DNA of 64,000 bases from Nitrosarchaeum koreense MY1 (GTDB taxonomy: Archaea; Thermoproteota; Nitrososphaeria; Nitrososphaerales; Nitrosopumilaceae). The stretch covers positions 310,001 through 374,000 of the forward strand of contig NZ_AFPU01000001.1 of assembly GCF_000220175.1 (NCBI RefSeq). The letters are read 5' to 3'. A program made the position numbers and the translations under genes. Shown in pieces: positions 17,160 to 24,245 of this stretch (within the stretch, counting starts at the first letter, position 1; each line of letters opens with the position of its first letter). The notes below the pieces were generated by a model. That model made no database searches. It was not told where the DNA came from and saw nothing but the letters and a program-made list of their open reading frames with translations.

Positions 17160-17609
17160 CTAACGGTATGATTTTTGCTTTCTTCTTCTTGCACCCGGTC
17201 CGCCAAATTTCTTTGGTTCTTTTCTTCTGGCATCACCGCTAATCAGATATTTGTCAAAATCTGTAATTCTTTGTCTAAGATCTTCTCTTGTTGATTTTGG
17301 AAATGGGTGGTCTTTTGGATCTTTTTTAGATTTAGTCCAACCTGTAAGTGCTCTTGAGATGCCAGTAGCTGCTGCACTAGCTTGTCCCATGAATCCACCG
17401 CCTCTTACTCTAACTGAAATGTCTATTTTATCTCTCAAGTCTCCAGTAATTTCCAATGGAGCTAACATGACCTCTCGAGCAGTCTCTTGAGGAATCATCT
17501 CAATTGGTATGTTGTTAATTCTAATTTTACCACGTCCTTTTGTAATGTATACATGTGCACTAGATGTTTTTCTAGTTGCAAAATAAATTTCAGTTTTTGG
17601 TGTTGTCAT
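17160..17609 (-). CDS. rps9: 30S ribosomal protein S9 (uS9)
   Basis: A 149-residue archaeal S9. It shows the N-terminal YFATRKTSSAHVYITKGRGKIRINN, central VRVRGGGFMGQASAAATGISRAL, and a basic C-terminus ending GARRRKQKSYR that reaches the P-site tRNA. It overlaps rpl13 by 4 bases within the conserved rpo3-rpl18e-rpl13-rps9 operon. The rpo10 and rps2 genes that often follow in other archaea are absent here. Confidence 0.97.
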   Translation of the reverse strand: MTTPKTEIYFATRKTSSAHVYITKGRGKIRINNIPIEMIPQETAREVMLAPLEITGDLRDKIDISVRVRGGGFMGQASAAATGISRALTGWTKSKKDPKDHPFPKSTREDLRQRITDFDKYLISGDARRKEPKKFGGPGARRRKQKSYR

Positions 17610-18067
17610 TCAGTCCACCCAATTATTTTTGCAATGTCCCCAATAGTTGTATAGTTTGCTGCAGATTTTGTAATTTTTGCTTGTTTGAATTGAATTTTTT
17701 CAAATCCACTTAGTTCTCTTGGTGAACCAATGTATGTTCTTAGTCTTTTATGTGCTAATAATCCAGATGGCTTTTTCTTTGGTAACATACCTCGTACCAT
17801 TCTTGTCATCATTGTGTCTGGTCTTCTTGCATGAACTGGACCATGTTTTGGATGAATGACACTGTTTACCTCTAAAAATTTCCTGTAATGATAAATTATG
17901 TTTGTTCTTGTTCCACTTAACATAATTTTTTCACAATTTACAATTGAAACTCTGTTTCCATTTAACAATAATTTGGCAACATTTGATGAGAGTCTTCCTG
18001 CAATGTGATCTGTTGCATCAACTACAATTGGTCTGTCTGTTGATATGACGTTTTCTTGACTAGCCAA
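17606..18067 (-). CDS. rpl13: 50S ribosomal protein L13 (uL13)
   Basis: A 153-residue L13 from the TTG chosen here, with VVDATDHIAGRLSSNVAKLLLNGN and RMVRGMLPKKKPSGLLAHKRLRTYIG. The ATG at 18103 would add 12 residues and overlap rpl18e by 44 bases. The TTG at 18067 leaves an 8-base overlap and places the conserved core about 12 residues in, as in other archaea, so it is preferred. Confidence 0.95.
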   Translation of the reverse strand: MASQENVISTDRPIVVDATDHIAGRLSSNVAKLLLNGNRVSIVNCEKIMLSGTRTNIIYHYRKFLEVNSVIHPKHGPVHARRPDTMMTRMVRGMLPKKKPSGLLAHKRLRTYIGSPRELSGFEKIQFKQAKITKSAANYTTIGDIAKIIGWTE

Positions 18068-18407
18068 GTAGTACAACTCCTTTTCCTGTTGGATTCTTTT
18101 CAATTAATTCTGAAAATGTAATGACTTTTCCACCTTTTTCTAAAATCTTTGCTGCTGCGGTATTTGAGATTGAAAATGAGCAAAGTGTAATCTTATGTTC
18201 AATATCTCCAGTTCCTAATACTTTACCTGGAAATACAACGGTATCTGCATCTTTAGTTAATTGAGCAATTCTGTTTAAATTGATAAATCGTCTTGCAATG
18301 GATGGTTTTAATGCATATTTTGCCATCTTTGCCCAAATTGGAGCATCATTTTTGGTAGATGCCTTCTTTAGATCCTTTGCCATGCGTATGACGACTTGAT
18401 TAGTCAT
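18060..18407 (-). CDS. rpl18e: 50S ribosomal protein L18e (eL18)
   Basis: A 115-residue L18e related to L15. The core NRIAQLTKDADTVVFPGKVLGTGDIEHKITLCSF and AKILEKGGKVITFSELIEKNPTGKGVVLLG is diagnostic. It is the second gene of the rpo3 ribosomal operon, 45 bases after rpo3. Confidence 0.97.
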   Translation of the reverse strand: MTNQVVIRMAKDLKKASTKNDAPIWAKMAKYALKPSIARRFINLNRIAQLTKDADTVVFPGKVLGTGDIEHKITLCSFSISNTAAAKILEKGGKVITFSELIEKNPTGKGVVLLG

Positions 18408-18452
18408 GTGAATAATCCGGTTTAAAACCCAAATATAATGTGTATGCTTAGT

Positions 18453-19091
18453 TTATTCTTTTATTTCGTTAATCATTTCTTTAAACTCTGATAATCTATT
18501 GCTTAACTCGTCTACTCCTGCAAGGATTATCTGTTCTGGCTTTAATGCTCCTGTTGATTCAACTGTTAGTATTCTCTCATTTTCTTTATCTGTCTCAGTT
18601 AAAACTGAAATATTTGCTGAATTCCATTTAGCATGTTCTGTTCCACGGCCAAGTCTAGCATAGCATTCGACTTTAATTCTTTGACCTGCAGCTAATTGAA
18701 CAATTGGAATTTTGTCTGAAGTTGCCTTGACAGATTCATCTTCTGATGTAAGATCACTTGATAATATTGTTCTGGTTGCATCTGAATCTCCTGAATCTAA
18801 AACAAACATTACTTTACAATTAGAACAACCTGTCTCACTTTTACAATCGCATTTAGATGGTTCATTGAATCTTGATAGATCTGTCTTAATTGGAATCAGT
18901 CCTAATCTGTGTGCTAACCCCTCGTCTGGTAGTACAGAAGAATTTTCAATTATATCTACCGTATCAATGGCAAATACTGGAATACCATTAAGACAAATCC
19001 GTCTAAGCGCATTTGCATATTGTAATGGAACTCCTTTGAGCTTGATTGATATTTTTTGATTTTCCTTGTTAATTACCTCTAAAGAAGACAA
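18453..19091 (-). CDS. rpo3: DNA-directed RNA polymerase subunit D (Rpo3)
   Basis: A 212-residue alpha-like assembly subunit of archaeal RNA polymerase. Seen are IKLKGVPLQYANALRRICLNGIPVFAID, LPDEGLAHRLGLIPI and a Cys cluster CDCKSETGCSNCK at about residues 82-94. RGTEHAKWNSANISV follows. Enzymes such as that of Sulfolobus (about 265 aa) carry a ferredoxin-like iron-sulfur domain after the HAKW segment; here the sequence passes directly to the final dimerisation helix, so that domain is missing. The start is TTG, with a TTTTTATG box about 30 bases upstream. Confidence 0.95.
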   Translation of the reverse strand: MSSLEVINKENQKISIKLKGVPLQYANALRRICLNGIPVFAIDTVDIIENSSVLPDEGLAHRLGLIPIKTDLSRFNEPSKCDCKSETGCSNCKVMFVLDSGDSDATRTILSSDLTSEDESVKATSDKIPIVQLAAGQRIKVECYARLGRGTEHAKWNSANISVLTETDKENERILTVESTGALKPEQIILAGVDELSNRLSEFKEMINEIKE

Positions 19092-19108
19092 ATCCTAGAA
19101 GAAAATTT

Positions 19109-19237
19109 TCAAAATCCACATAAAAATCTAGCTGGAATTAGGTATGGGATAATGGGATTTATTGAGATTTGAGACTGAATTATCCCATTGCGATTATACT
19201 TCAAAATTAGATTGCCGTTTAGTTTAAAGTGCATCAT
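19109..19237 (-). CDS. Possible small ORF with strong Shine-Dalgarno, 42 aa
   Basis: An ATGATG start preceded by GGAGG at a spacing of 5 bases opens a 42-codon frame (MMHFKLNGNLILKYNRNG at the start). It overlaps the inverted repeat at 19144-19188 and the presumed rpo3 promoter. Its hydrophobic, Ile-rich composition and lack of any recognisable family argue against it. The SD-like sequence is the only support. Confidence 0.2.
   Translation of the reverse strand: MMHFKLNGNLILKYNRNGIIQSQISINPIIPYLIPARFLCGF
19144..19188. repeat. 10-bp inverted repeat upstream of rpo3
   Basis: ATGGGATAAT (19144-19153) and ATTATCCCAT (19179-19188) are perfect inverted copies separated by 25 bases, in the 235-base gap between the small-gene cluster and rpo3. 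It could form an RNA stem at the end of the cluster transcript or be a paired protein-binding site. Which strand is transcribed here is unknown. Confidence 0.5.
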
Positions 19238-19326
19238 AAAACCTCCTATCTGGATTCGAGGGTATTCTTATGACTTGCTGTTTATGTCGCACTATTCTAT
19301 TTTGTAAGATTTACTTTTTAGAATGT

Positions 19327-19545
19327 TCACTGTGCTGTAGCATGCTTTGTTAAAGGATATGTGATTCTTTTTTCATCATATCCAATTATGTTAAAGCAGA
19401 TAAATTCATGAAATTGTTCAAGAGTCACCCCTCCACAAATTCTACAAATAAACCGTGTTGGTATTCTACATTTTCCACATAATGAATAATTTATCAATGT
19501 GCCTCCACATTTTCTACATGACTCATCAGGCAAACTAATCCCCAA
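19327..19545 (-). CDS. Zinc-ribbon protein, 72 aa
   Basis: A 72-residue protein with four Cys pairs or near-pairs: SCRKCGG, LCGKC and FICRICGG, then a single Cys in EFICFN. This predicts one or two treble-clef/zinc-ribbon sites. It is the last gene of a four-gene minus-strand run starting at 20291 and lies 4 bases after the preceding zinc protein. Such small zinc ribbons often bind nucleic acid or partner proteins; the role here is unknown. Confidence 0.75.
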   Translation of the reverse strand: MGISLPDESCRKCGGTLINYSLCGKCRIPTRFICRICGGVTLEQFHEFICFNIIGYDEKRITYPLTKHATAQ

Positions 19546-19549
19546 AAAA

Positions 19550-19732
19550 CTATACTACCTGTCCTATCTTAATTCTAAAATTCTCTTGATGATTTTTTGA
19601 AGTATGTAATTTATCTTCAATTGAAGAACAATATCCACATAAAGGATTAATCATGGTTGAATCAAATTCAATTTCTCCTATTGCTTTTTGACAGGCAATA
19701 CAAGCCACAATTTTTGTGTCATAGATATTCAA
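19550..19732 (-). CDS. Small zinc-binding protein, 60 aa
   Basis: A 60-residue protein with VACIACQKAIGEIEF and PLCGYCSS, giving a CxxC...CxxC zinc site. Its start overlaps the stop of the preceding gene by 4 bases, so translation is coupled. No named family was recognised. Confidence 0.75.
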   Translation of the reverse strand: MNIYDTKIVACIACQKAIGEIEFDSTMINPLCGYCSSIEDKLHTSKNHQENFRIKIGQVV

Positions 19733-20127
19733 TGATTTACTACCTCCAGAATTTTAATAGGTCTTAGATTTCGATATGCCATGCTAATCACTTTGTTTGG
19801 ATCTAGTTCTGGTTCTGATGATATCAGCATTAATTTGTCCTCATGAGGAACTGTGATGATATTTGTTTTATTTCGATATGATACTATTGCATGTATGTTT
19901 CCAAGTGAATCATCAAATTCTTTTCTCATTGACAAGTCAAGTGCTACTTCCATAAACAACATTTCCATTTTTTGTTTATCTTTTTCTAATGGTATGATAT
20001 TGGAACTAAATCCACCAGCAATCTTTCTTCCCTTGTTATTGATTATTGCTACAAATCTTATTCCTTTGATTTGACACATCTGATTGCAAGTGTAATCATA
20101 AATGTAGACTTGATTACTTTCCATCAA
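19729..20127 (-). CDS. Thaumarchaeal conserved protein (possible DUF6659 member)
   Basis: A 132-residue soluble protein. IKGIRFVAIINNKGRKIAGGF, a middle helix KMEMLFMEVALDLSMRKEFDDSLG and then AIVSYRNKTNIITVPHEDKLMLIS give a beta-helix-beta pattern like roadblock/longin-type domains. I associate it from memory with thaumarchaeal DUF6659, unverified. It overlaps both neighbours by 4 bases, so it is translationally coupled within a four-gene operon with two zinc-ribbon proteins. A regulatory adaptor role is a guess. Confidence 0.72.
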   Translation of the reverse strand: MMESNQVYIYDYTCNQMCQIKGIRFVAIINNKGRKIAGGFSSNIIPLEKDKQKMEMLFMEVALDLSMRKEFDDSLGNIHAIVSYRNKTNIITVPHEDKLMLISSEPELDPNKVISMAYRNLRPIKILEVVNH

Positions 20128-20291
20128 TACTCATCTCCTTTATCTAGCAGAATCCATGATAAACCAGCTAGATCTTCCCATTTGAATTCCGGATTTTGTA
20201 TTTTTTGAAGTGTTTTGCCTTTTTTTACTGGGACACTTTTTACCAGCATTTCTGAAGGCTCAGGTTGCCTTTGTATCACGATTGTTGACAT
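20124..20291 (-). CDS. Small protein with RQPEPSE N-terminal motif, no zinc site
   Basis: A 55-residue protein starting at the ATG at 20291. The first 25 residues (IVIQRQPEPSEMLVKSVPV, then KKGK) match those of the protein at 20745-20957 almost residue for residue. The rest (EFKWEDLAGLSWILLDKGDEY) is unrelated and has no Cys. A longer in-frame start at 20342 would fall inside the conserved promoter element, so the inner ATG, about 26 bases after the TATA-like box, is preferred. It heads the operon running to 19327. Confidence 0.65.
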   Translation of the reverse strand: MSTIVIQRQPEPSEMLVKSVPVKKGKTLQKIQNPEFKWEDLAGLSWILLDKGDEY

Positions 20292-20308
20292 GATAGGTTT
20301 TTGATTCA

Positions 20309-20347
20309 CAAATATATTGTCATAGATACTAATTTGTGGCATGCCTT
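20309..20347 (-). promoter_or_regulatory. Promoter with conserved upstream element, copy 2 of 4
   Basis: On the minus strand AAGGCATGCCACAAAT (from 20347 down) is followed, 25 bases after the A of its ATG, by ATATATTTG (20317-20309). The gene start at 20291 lies 26 bases further on, the spacing expected for a leaderless archaeal mRNA. This drives the four-gene zinc-ribbon operon. Confidence 0.6.
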
Positions 20348-20403
20348 ATTTTTGATTTTATTTTCTATGAAAAATTAAAAATATGTAATCTTATTTTTTT
20401 TAA

Positions 20404-20688
20404 TTACTGGGAGTATGAGATATTGTAATGATACATTAATTCTAAAGTGACACAAAGATTTCTTTTCAATATTCTTATTTTGATTAGTTCTGATGCTAGC
20501 ATTGTACTTTGAGCCCTATCGTTTGTTTTGATGGCCATTACAATTCTATTGAAAATTATATTTTCTCTTCGAAATAACCTCTGTAGTATAATCTCTGCAT
20601 CTACAGTTTTTGTCTGCATCTGTACAAAATATGGTTTGATAACTGTAAAGTTCAAACCATTATTTTCAAACGATTCTATTTGATTCAT
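20404..20688 (-). CDS. Small ESCRT-III/CdvB-like helical protein
   Basis: A 94-residue protein, mostly helical. The stretch EIILQRLFRRENIIFNRIVMA, then NDRAQSTMLASELIKIRILKRNL resembles the first two helices of archaeal CdvB/ESCRT-III proteins (compare the CdvB pattern of Ala-rich ANELAEIRK within a long basic hairpin). Full CdvB is about 200 residues, so this would be a core-only or truncated form. It has its own copy of the conserved promoter element. The link to cell division or membrane remodelling is inference from local resemblance. Confidence 0.6.
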   Translation of the reverse strand: MNQIESFENNGLNFTVIKPYFVQMQTKTVDAEIILQRLFRRENIIFNRIVMAIKTNDRAQSTMLASELIKIRILKRNLCVTLELMYHYNISYSQ

Positions 20689-20704
20689 GGTTGGTTACTC
20701 TCTT

Positions 20705-20744
20705 GCAAATACTTAGTTTTGGTTTCTTGATTGTGGCATGTCTT
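20705..20744 (-). promoter_or_regulatory. Promoter with conserved upstream element, copy 3 of 4
   Basis: Minus-strand AAGACATGCCACAATC (20744-20729) differs at one base from the other copies. AAGTATTTGC (20714-20705) follows at the same 25-base spacing, and the ATG of the CdvB-like gene is at 20688. It begins immediately past the stop codon of the preceding gene, giving the CdvB-like gene an independent promoter. Confidence 0.55.
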
Positions 20745-20957
20745 TTACTGTGTTGCCCAAGATTTGCATCCGCACTTTGTGCATTTTAGAACTAGTGGAG
20801 TGTACGTGTTTGTATCATATACACTTGGTATCGATGGCGCAAAACAAATTTTGCATAATTTTGTTGTTTCAAGTTTTTTACCTTTTATTACTGGAAATCT
20901 TTGAACCAGTATTTCTGAAGGCTCAGGTTGCCTTTTTTGGATTTGGATTTGACTCAT
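20745..20957 (-). CDS. Small zinc-ribbon protein with RQPEPSE N-terminal motif
   Basis: A 70-residue protein from the ATG at 20957. Its N-terminus (IQKRQPEPSEILVQRFPVIKG) is shared with the protein at 20124-20291, including an identical run of more than 20 bases at DNA level. The C-terminal half is a zinc ribbon: LCKICFAP then LKCTKCGCKSW. A TTG at 20978 would lie in the TATA region and is not favoured. It has its own copy of the conserved promoter element. Confidence 0.7.
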   Translation of the reverse strand: MSQIQIQKRQPEPSEILVQRFPVIKGKKLETTKLCKICFAPSIPSVYDTNTYTPLVLKCTKCGCKSWATQ

Positions 20958-20975
20958 GGTATAGTAATGTATGAA

Positions 20976-21014
20976 CAAATATTAGACAATGGTTAGTGAT
21001 TTGTGGCATGCCTT
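20976..21014 (-). promoter_or_regulatory. Promoter with conserved upstream element, copy 4 of 4
   Basis: Minus-strand AAGGCATGCCACAAATC (21014-20998) is followed at the 25-base spacing by TAATATTTG (20984-20976). The ATG of the zinc-ribbon gene stands at 20957. The element-to-start distance is 52 bases, against 51 and 51 in the other two cluster copies. Confidence 0.6.
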
Positions 21015-21114
21015 GTTTTTATGATAATTTTGAAAATCTGACAAGAACGTATTGTTTACAGCAAAATTGTATTTGTTAGAGATAAATACCAAATTAACAT
21101 AGGATATTTCAGAA

Positions 21115-21801
21115 ATGACTGATGTGACTGTGGTTAGATATTCTTACGAGGGCGAAAAATTTGAGATCTTAGTAAAACCTGATCCTGCCTTGGATTACAA
21201 AATGGGTAAGAAAAAAGATATCTCTTCAATATTGATTGCAGATGAAATCTATACTGATTCTGGTAAGGGTACTAAACCGTCAACTGAAAAATTGCTCAAG
21301 GCTTTCAAAACTGAAGATGTAATTGAGATTGCAGAAATTATGCTAAAAAAAGGTGAACTGAATCTCACTACTGATCAAAGACGCAAGATGCTTGATGATA
21401 AGAGAAAACAAATTGTTGCATTTATCGCAAAAACATACGTTGATCCTAGAACTCATTTACCTCATCCTCCACTGAGAATTGAACAAGCATTAAAGGATGG
21501 ACGAATCACAATAGAACCACAAAAAAATGTTGAAGAACAAGTTCCAGACATTGTAGAAAAATTACGTTCTATCATAGCTTTGAAATCTGAAAATCTAGAT
21601 CTTGAAATTACAATACCTGCACAGTATGCATCACAATCATATGCTGTTTTGAAATCTGTCGGAGTTTTAAAAAAAGAAGAATGGCAAAATAATGGTTCTT
21701 TAAAAGCAATACTTGAAATACCCGCTGGAGCAAGGCCAAATGTGATTGATAGATTGGGTTCTATAACCAAAGGTTCTGCAACAGTTGAGGTTATGAAGTA
21801 A
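21115..21801 (+). CDS. Ribosome maturation protein SBDS (Sdo1)
   Basis: A 228-residue orthologue of the Shwachman-Bodian-Diamond protein, which helps release the anti-association factor from the large subunit. It shows the family FYSH domain (VVRYSYEGEKFEILVKPDPALDYKMGKKKDIS) and the GTKPSTEKLLKAF and THLPHPPLRIEQAL segments. It opens the exosome operon, and its stop overlaps the rrp4 start by one base. Promoter sequence is AT-rich with no clear SD. Confidence 0.96.
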   Translation: MTDVTVVRYSYEGEKFEILVKPDPALDYKMGKKKDISSILIADEIYTDSGKGTKPSTEKLLKAFKTEDVIEIAEIMLKKGELNLTTDQRRKMLDDKRKQIVAFIAKTYVDPRTHLPHPPLRIEQALKDGRITIEPQKNVEEQVPDIVEKLRSIIALKSENLDLEITIPAQYASQSYAVLKSVGVLKKEEWQNNGSLKAILEIPAGARPNVIDRLGSITKGSATVEVMK

Positions 21802-22481
21802 TGGAAAATAAAAGAAAATACGTTATACCTGGCGATGTAATCACAACTGGTCCTTTCAGACCAGAACAAAATGTAATTTTGGACGGAAACAAAATTATTT
21901 CTACGGCTATAGGAATTTCAGAAATTTTCGATGATTCTATTAAAGTAATTCCATTGACTGGAAAATATATCCCAAAAATCGATGATCTTGTAATTGGCAA
22001 AGTCGTCTCTCATACCTCGCTTTCTTGGGAATTAGATATCAACTCATGTTATGTTGGATTTTTACCTGCTCAAGATGTATTTGGACGAGATTTTTCTGCA
22101 CATGCCGATGAACTTTCATCCAAGCTAAAGGCAGGCGATCTTGTCGCAGCCAGAATTGCTAATTTTGATAGAACTAGAGACCCCCTTGTAACAATAGCTG
22201 ATAGAGATCTTGGCAAGATTGACTCTGGTCACTTAGTTTCAATATCTACTAGTAAGGTACCACGCTTAATTGGAAAAAGGGGCACTATGATCCAAATGAT
22301 TGAAATGGCTACAAACGCAGCTATTACGATTGGCCAAAATGGTTGGATTGTTGTCTCCTGTGAGACTCCCGAGGGATTATTAAAGGCAAAAAAGGCAATC
22401 AAAATGGTTGATGAAATGGCACATGTTGCTAATTTGACAGACCAAGTGAAAGAAATGTTAGAATCAAAAGGTGAATCATAA
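21801..22481 (+). CDS. rrp4: Exosome complex RNA-binding subunit Rrp4
   Basis: A 226-residue cap subunit of the archaeal exosome. It has an N-terminal domain (YVIPGDVITTGPFRPEQNVI), an S1 domain (about residues 60-135) and a KH domain with PRLIGKRGTMIQMIEMATNAAITIGQNGWI. It recruits RNA to the Rrp41/Rrp42 ring. Its stop overlaps the rrp41 start by one base. Confidence 0.96.
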   Translation: MENKRKYVIPGDVITTGPFRPEQNVILDGNKIISTAIGISEIFDDSIKVIPLTGKYIPKIDDLVIGKVVSHTSLSWELDINSCYVGFLPAQDVFGRDFSAHADELSSKLKAGDLVAARIANFDRTRDPLVTIADRDLGKIDSGHLVSISTSKVPRLIGKRGTMIQMIEMATNAAITIGQNGWIVVSCETPEGLLKAKKAIKMVDEMAHVANLTDQVKEMLESKGES

Positions 22482-23215
22482 TGGGCGGAAGAGAAGCAAC
22501 CCTAGTTCTACTAGATGAAAATGGAATTCGTTGTGACGGTAGAAAAGTCGACGAACCAAGACGAATCATGATTAAAGCTGGAGGATTGAAAAATGCCGAT
22601 GGTTCAGCATACATTGAATTTGGCGATAATAAAATTTTAGTTGGAGTATTTGGACCACGTGACGTTCATCCAAAACACATGTCAAACACTGATACTGGTA
22701 TTTTACGAGTTAGATATCATATGGAACCATTCTCTGTAACTGAGAGAAAAAATCCTGCTCCGTCAAGAAGAGAAATTGAAATTTCAAAAGTTATCAAAGA
22801 AGCTTTAGAACCTGCAGTTATGTTGGAGAAATTCCCAAGAACTGCAGTTGATGTATTCATTGAAGTTCTTCAAGCTGATGGTGGTACTAGATGTGCTGCC
22901 CTTTCTGCAGCATCAGTAGCATTGGCTGACGCTGGAATTCCAATGAGAGATATGGTAGCAGCTTGTGCAGCAGGAAAAGCAGCTGACACAATTATTCTTG
23001 ATGTTAATAATGAAGAAGACCAAGCAGGACAAGCAGATATGCCTATTGGATATATGCCAAGTCTAGAAAAAATCACATTACTTCAATTAGATGGTGTGTT
23101 AACACCAGAAGAATACAAAAAATGCGTAGAGACTGGAATTAAAGGCTGTAAAATTGTTTATGAATTACAAAGAAAAGCACTTACTGACAAATATTTTGGA
23201 AACGGGGAAAAATAA
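22481..23215 (+). CDS. rrp41: Exosome catalytic subunit Rrp41 (RNase PH family)
   Basis: A 244-residue phosphorolytic 3'-5' exoribonuclease subunit. GIRCDGRKVDEPRRIMIKAGGL opens the domain, and phosphate/RNA-binding residues lie in MEPFSVTERKNPAPSRREIE. ADGGTRCAALSAASVALADAGI and NEEDQAGQADMPIGYMPS (catalytic Asp region) follow. It forms the hexameric ring with Rrp42 encoded next. Confidence 0.97.
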   Translation: MGGREATLVLLDENGIRCDGRKVDEPRRIMIKAGGLKNADGSAYIEFGDNKILVGVFGPRDVHPKHMSNTDTGILRVRYHMEPFSVTERKNPAPSRREIEISKVIKEALEPAVMLEKFPRTAVDVFIEVLQADGGTRCAALSAASVALADAGIPMRDMVAACAAGKAADTIILDVNNEEDQAGQADMPIGYMPSLEKITLLQLDGVLTPEEYKKCVETGIKGCKIVYELQRKALTDKYFGNGEK

Positions 23216-24034
23216 ATGACATCGACTAGCGTACTTGATGATCTAAAGAAATCTCAAATTCTAGAATTATTAGAACAGGGAAAAAGGGTAGACGGAAGAG
23301 CACTAGATGAACCACGAAACTTGATCATTGAAACAAATGCAATTCCAAAAGCAAATGGTTCTGCAAGAGTTCGATTAGGTGACAGTGAAGTAATCTGTGG
23401 TGTTAAAATTCAACCAGATAGACCTTTTCCAGATATGGGTGACAAAGGAATATTCATTTGCACTGCTGAGCTTTTACCCCTTTCTCATCCAACTGTTGAA
23501 ACTGGACCACCAGGTCCTGATGTAATTGAACTAGCAAGAGTAGTAGATAGAGGCATTAGAGAAAGTCATATGATTGATTTAACTCAACTAGTAATTGAAA
23601 AAAACAAATCTGTAGTTGGAGTGTTTGCTGATAATGTTGTAGTTGATTATGATGGCAATTTGTTTGATGCATGTGCTTATGCTGCAACAGCTGCAATTCT
23701 CTCATCAAAAACTCCAAAATGGGAGATGAAAAATGATGTGCCAACTTTAGTTGAAGGAGAAGAATCTGATGTTCCAATTTCTACTATTCCAGTTTCTGTA
23801 ACTATGGGCAAAATAGGAAACCACATAATCGTTGATCCAAATGGTGATGAATGGAGCAGTATGGATGCAAGAATTACAATCACTACTGATTCTAATGGAA
23901 ACATCTGTGCTTTACAAAAAGGAGGAAATGATGGATTTACTTTTGAACAAGTAATAAAATGTGGTGAATTATCCGTCAAAGTAGGCGCAAAAATAAGAGA
24001 AAAGTTAAAACAAGCAAAGGAATCTGGTCAATAA
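23216..24034 (+). CDS. rrp42: Exosome subunit Rrp42 (RNase PH family, non-catalytic)
   Basis: A 272-residue RNase PH-fold partner of Rrp41. Motifs are GKRVDGRALDEPRNLIIETN, GSARVRLGDSEVICGVKIQP and LLPLSHPTVETGPPGPDVIELARVVDRGIRES. It lacks the catalytic acidic pair of Rrp41, as usual for Rrp42. It starts directly after the rrp41 stop. Confidence 0.97.
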   Translation: MTSTSVLDDLKKSQILELLEQGKRVDGRALDEPRNLIIETNAIPKANGSARVRLGDSEVICGVKIQPDRPFPDMGDKGIFICTAELLPLSHPTVETGPPGPDVIELARVVDRGIRESHMIDLTQLVIEKNKSVVGVFADNVVVDYDGNLFDACAYAATAAILSSKTPKWEMKNDVPTLVEGEESDVPISTIPVSVTMGKIGNHIIVDPNGDEWSSMDARITITTDSNGNICALQKGGNDGFTFEQVIKCGELSVKVGAKIREKLKQAKESGQ

Positions 24035-24035
24035 A

Positions 24036-24245
24036 ATGGCAAAACAAAAATCACTAAAAGGCTTGGGTGCACGATATGGTATTAAAATTAGAAAACAATA
24101 TTCAAAAATTCATTTTCAACTAAAAGAAAAAAGACATTGTCCTGAATGTGGTTCTCAACAGTTTAACCGAGATGCAGTTGGCATATGGTCTTGCAAAAAA
24201 TGTAGTTTCAAAGTAGCTGGAACAGCATACGATGTCAAACTTTAG
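24036..24245 (+). CDS. rpl37ae: 50S ribosomal protein L37Ae (eL43)
   Basis: A 69-residue zinc-ribbon ribosomal protein: GLGARYGIKIRKQYSKIHFQ, then CPECG and CKKC. It lies between the exosome and Pcc1 genes, as in many archaea, one base after the rrp42 stop and overlapping pcc1 by 14 bases. Confidence 0.96.
   Translation: MAKQKSLKGLGARYGIKIRKQYSKIHFQLKEKRHCPECGSQQFNRDAVGIWSCKKCSFKVAGTAYDVKL

Noticed and set aside
21462-21869. A 135-codon minus-strand frame across the SBDS/rrp4 junction
   Set aside because: It lies antisense to two secure genes, has biased low-complexity composition and no recognisable domain.
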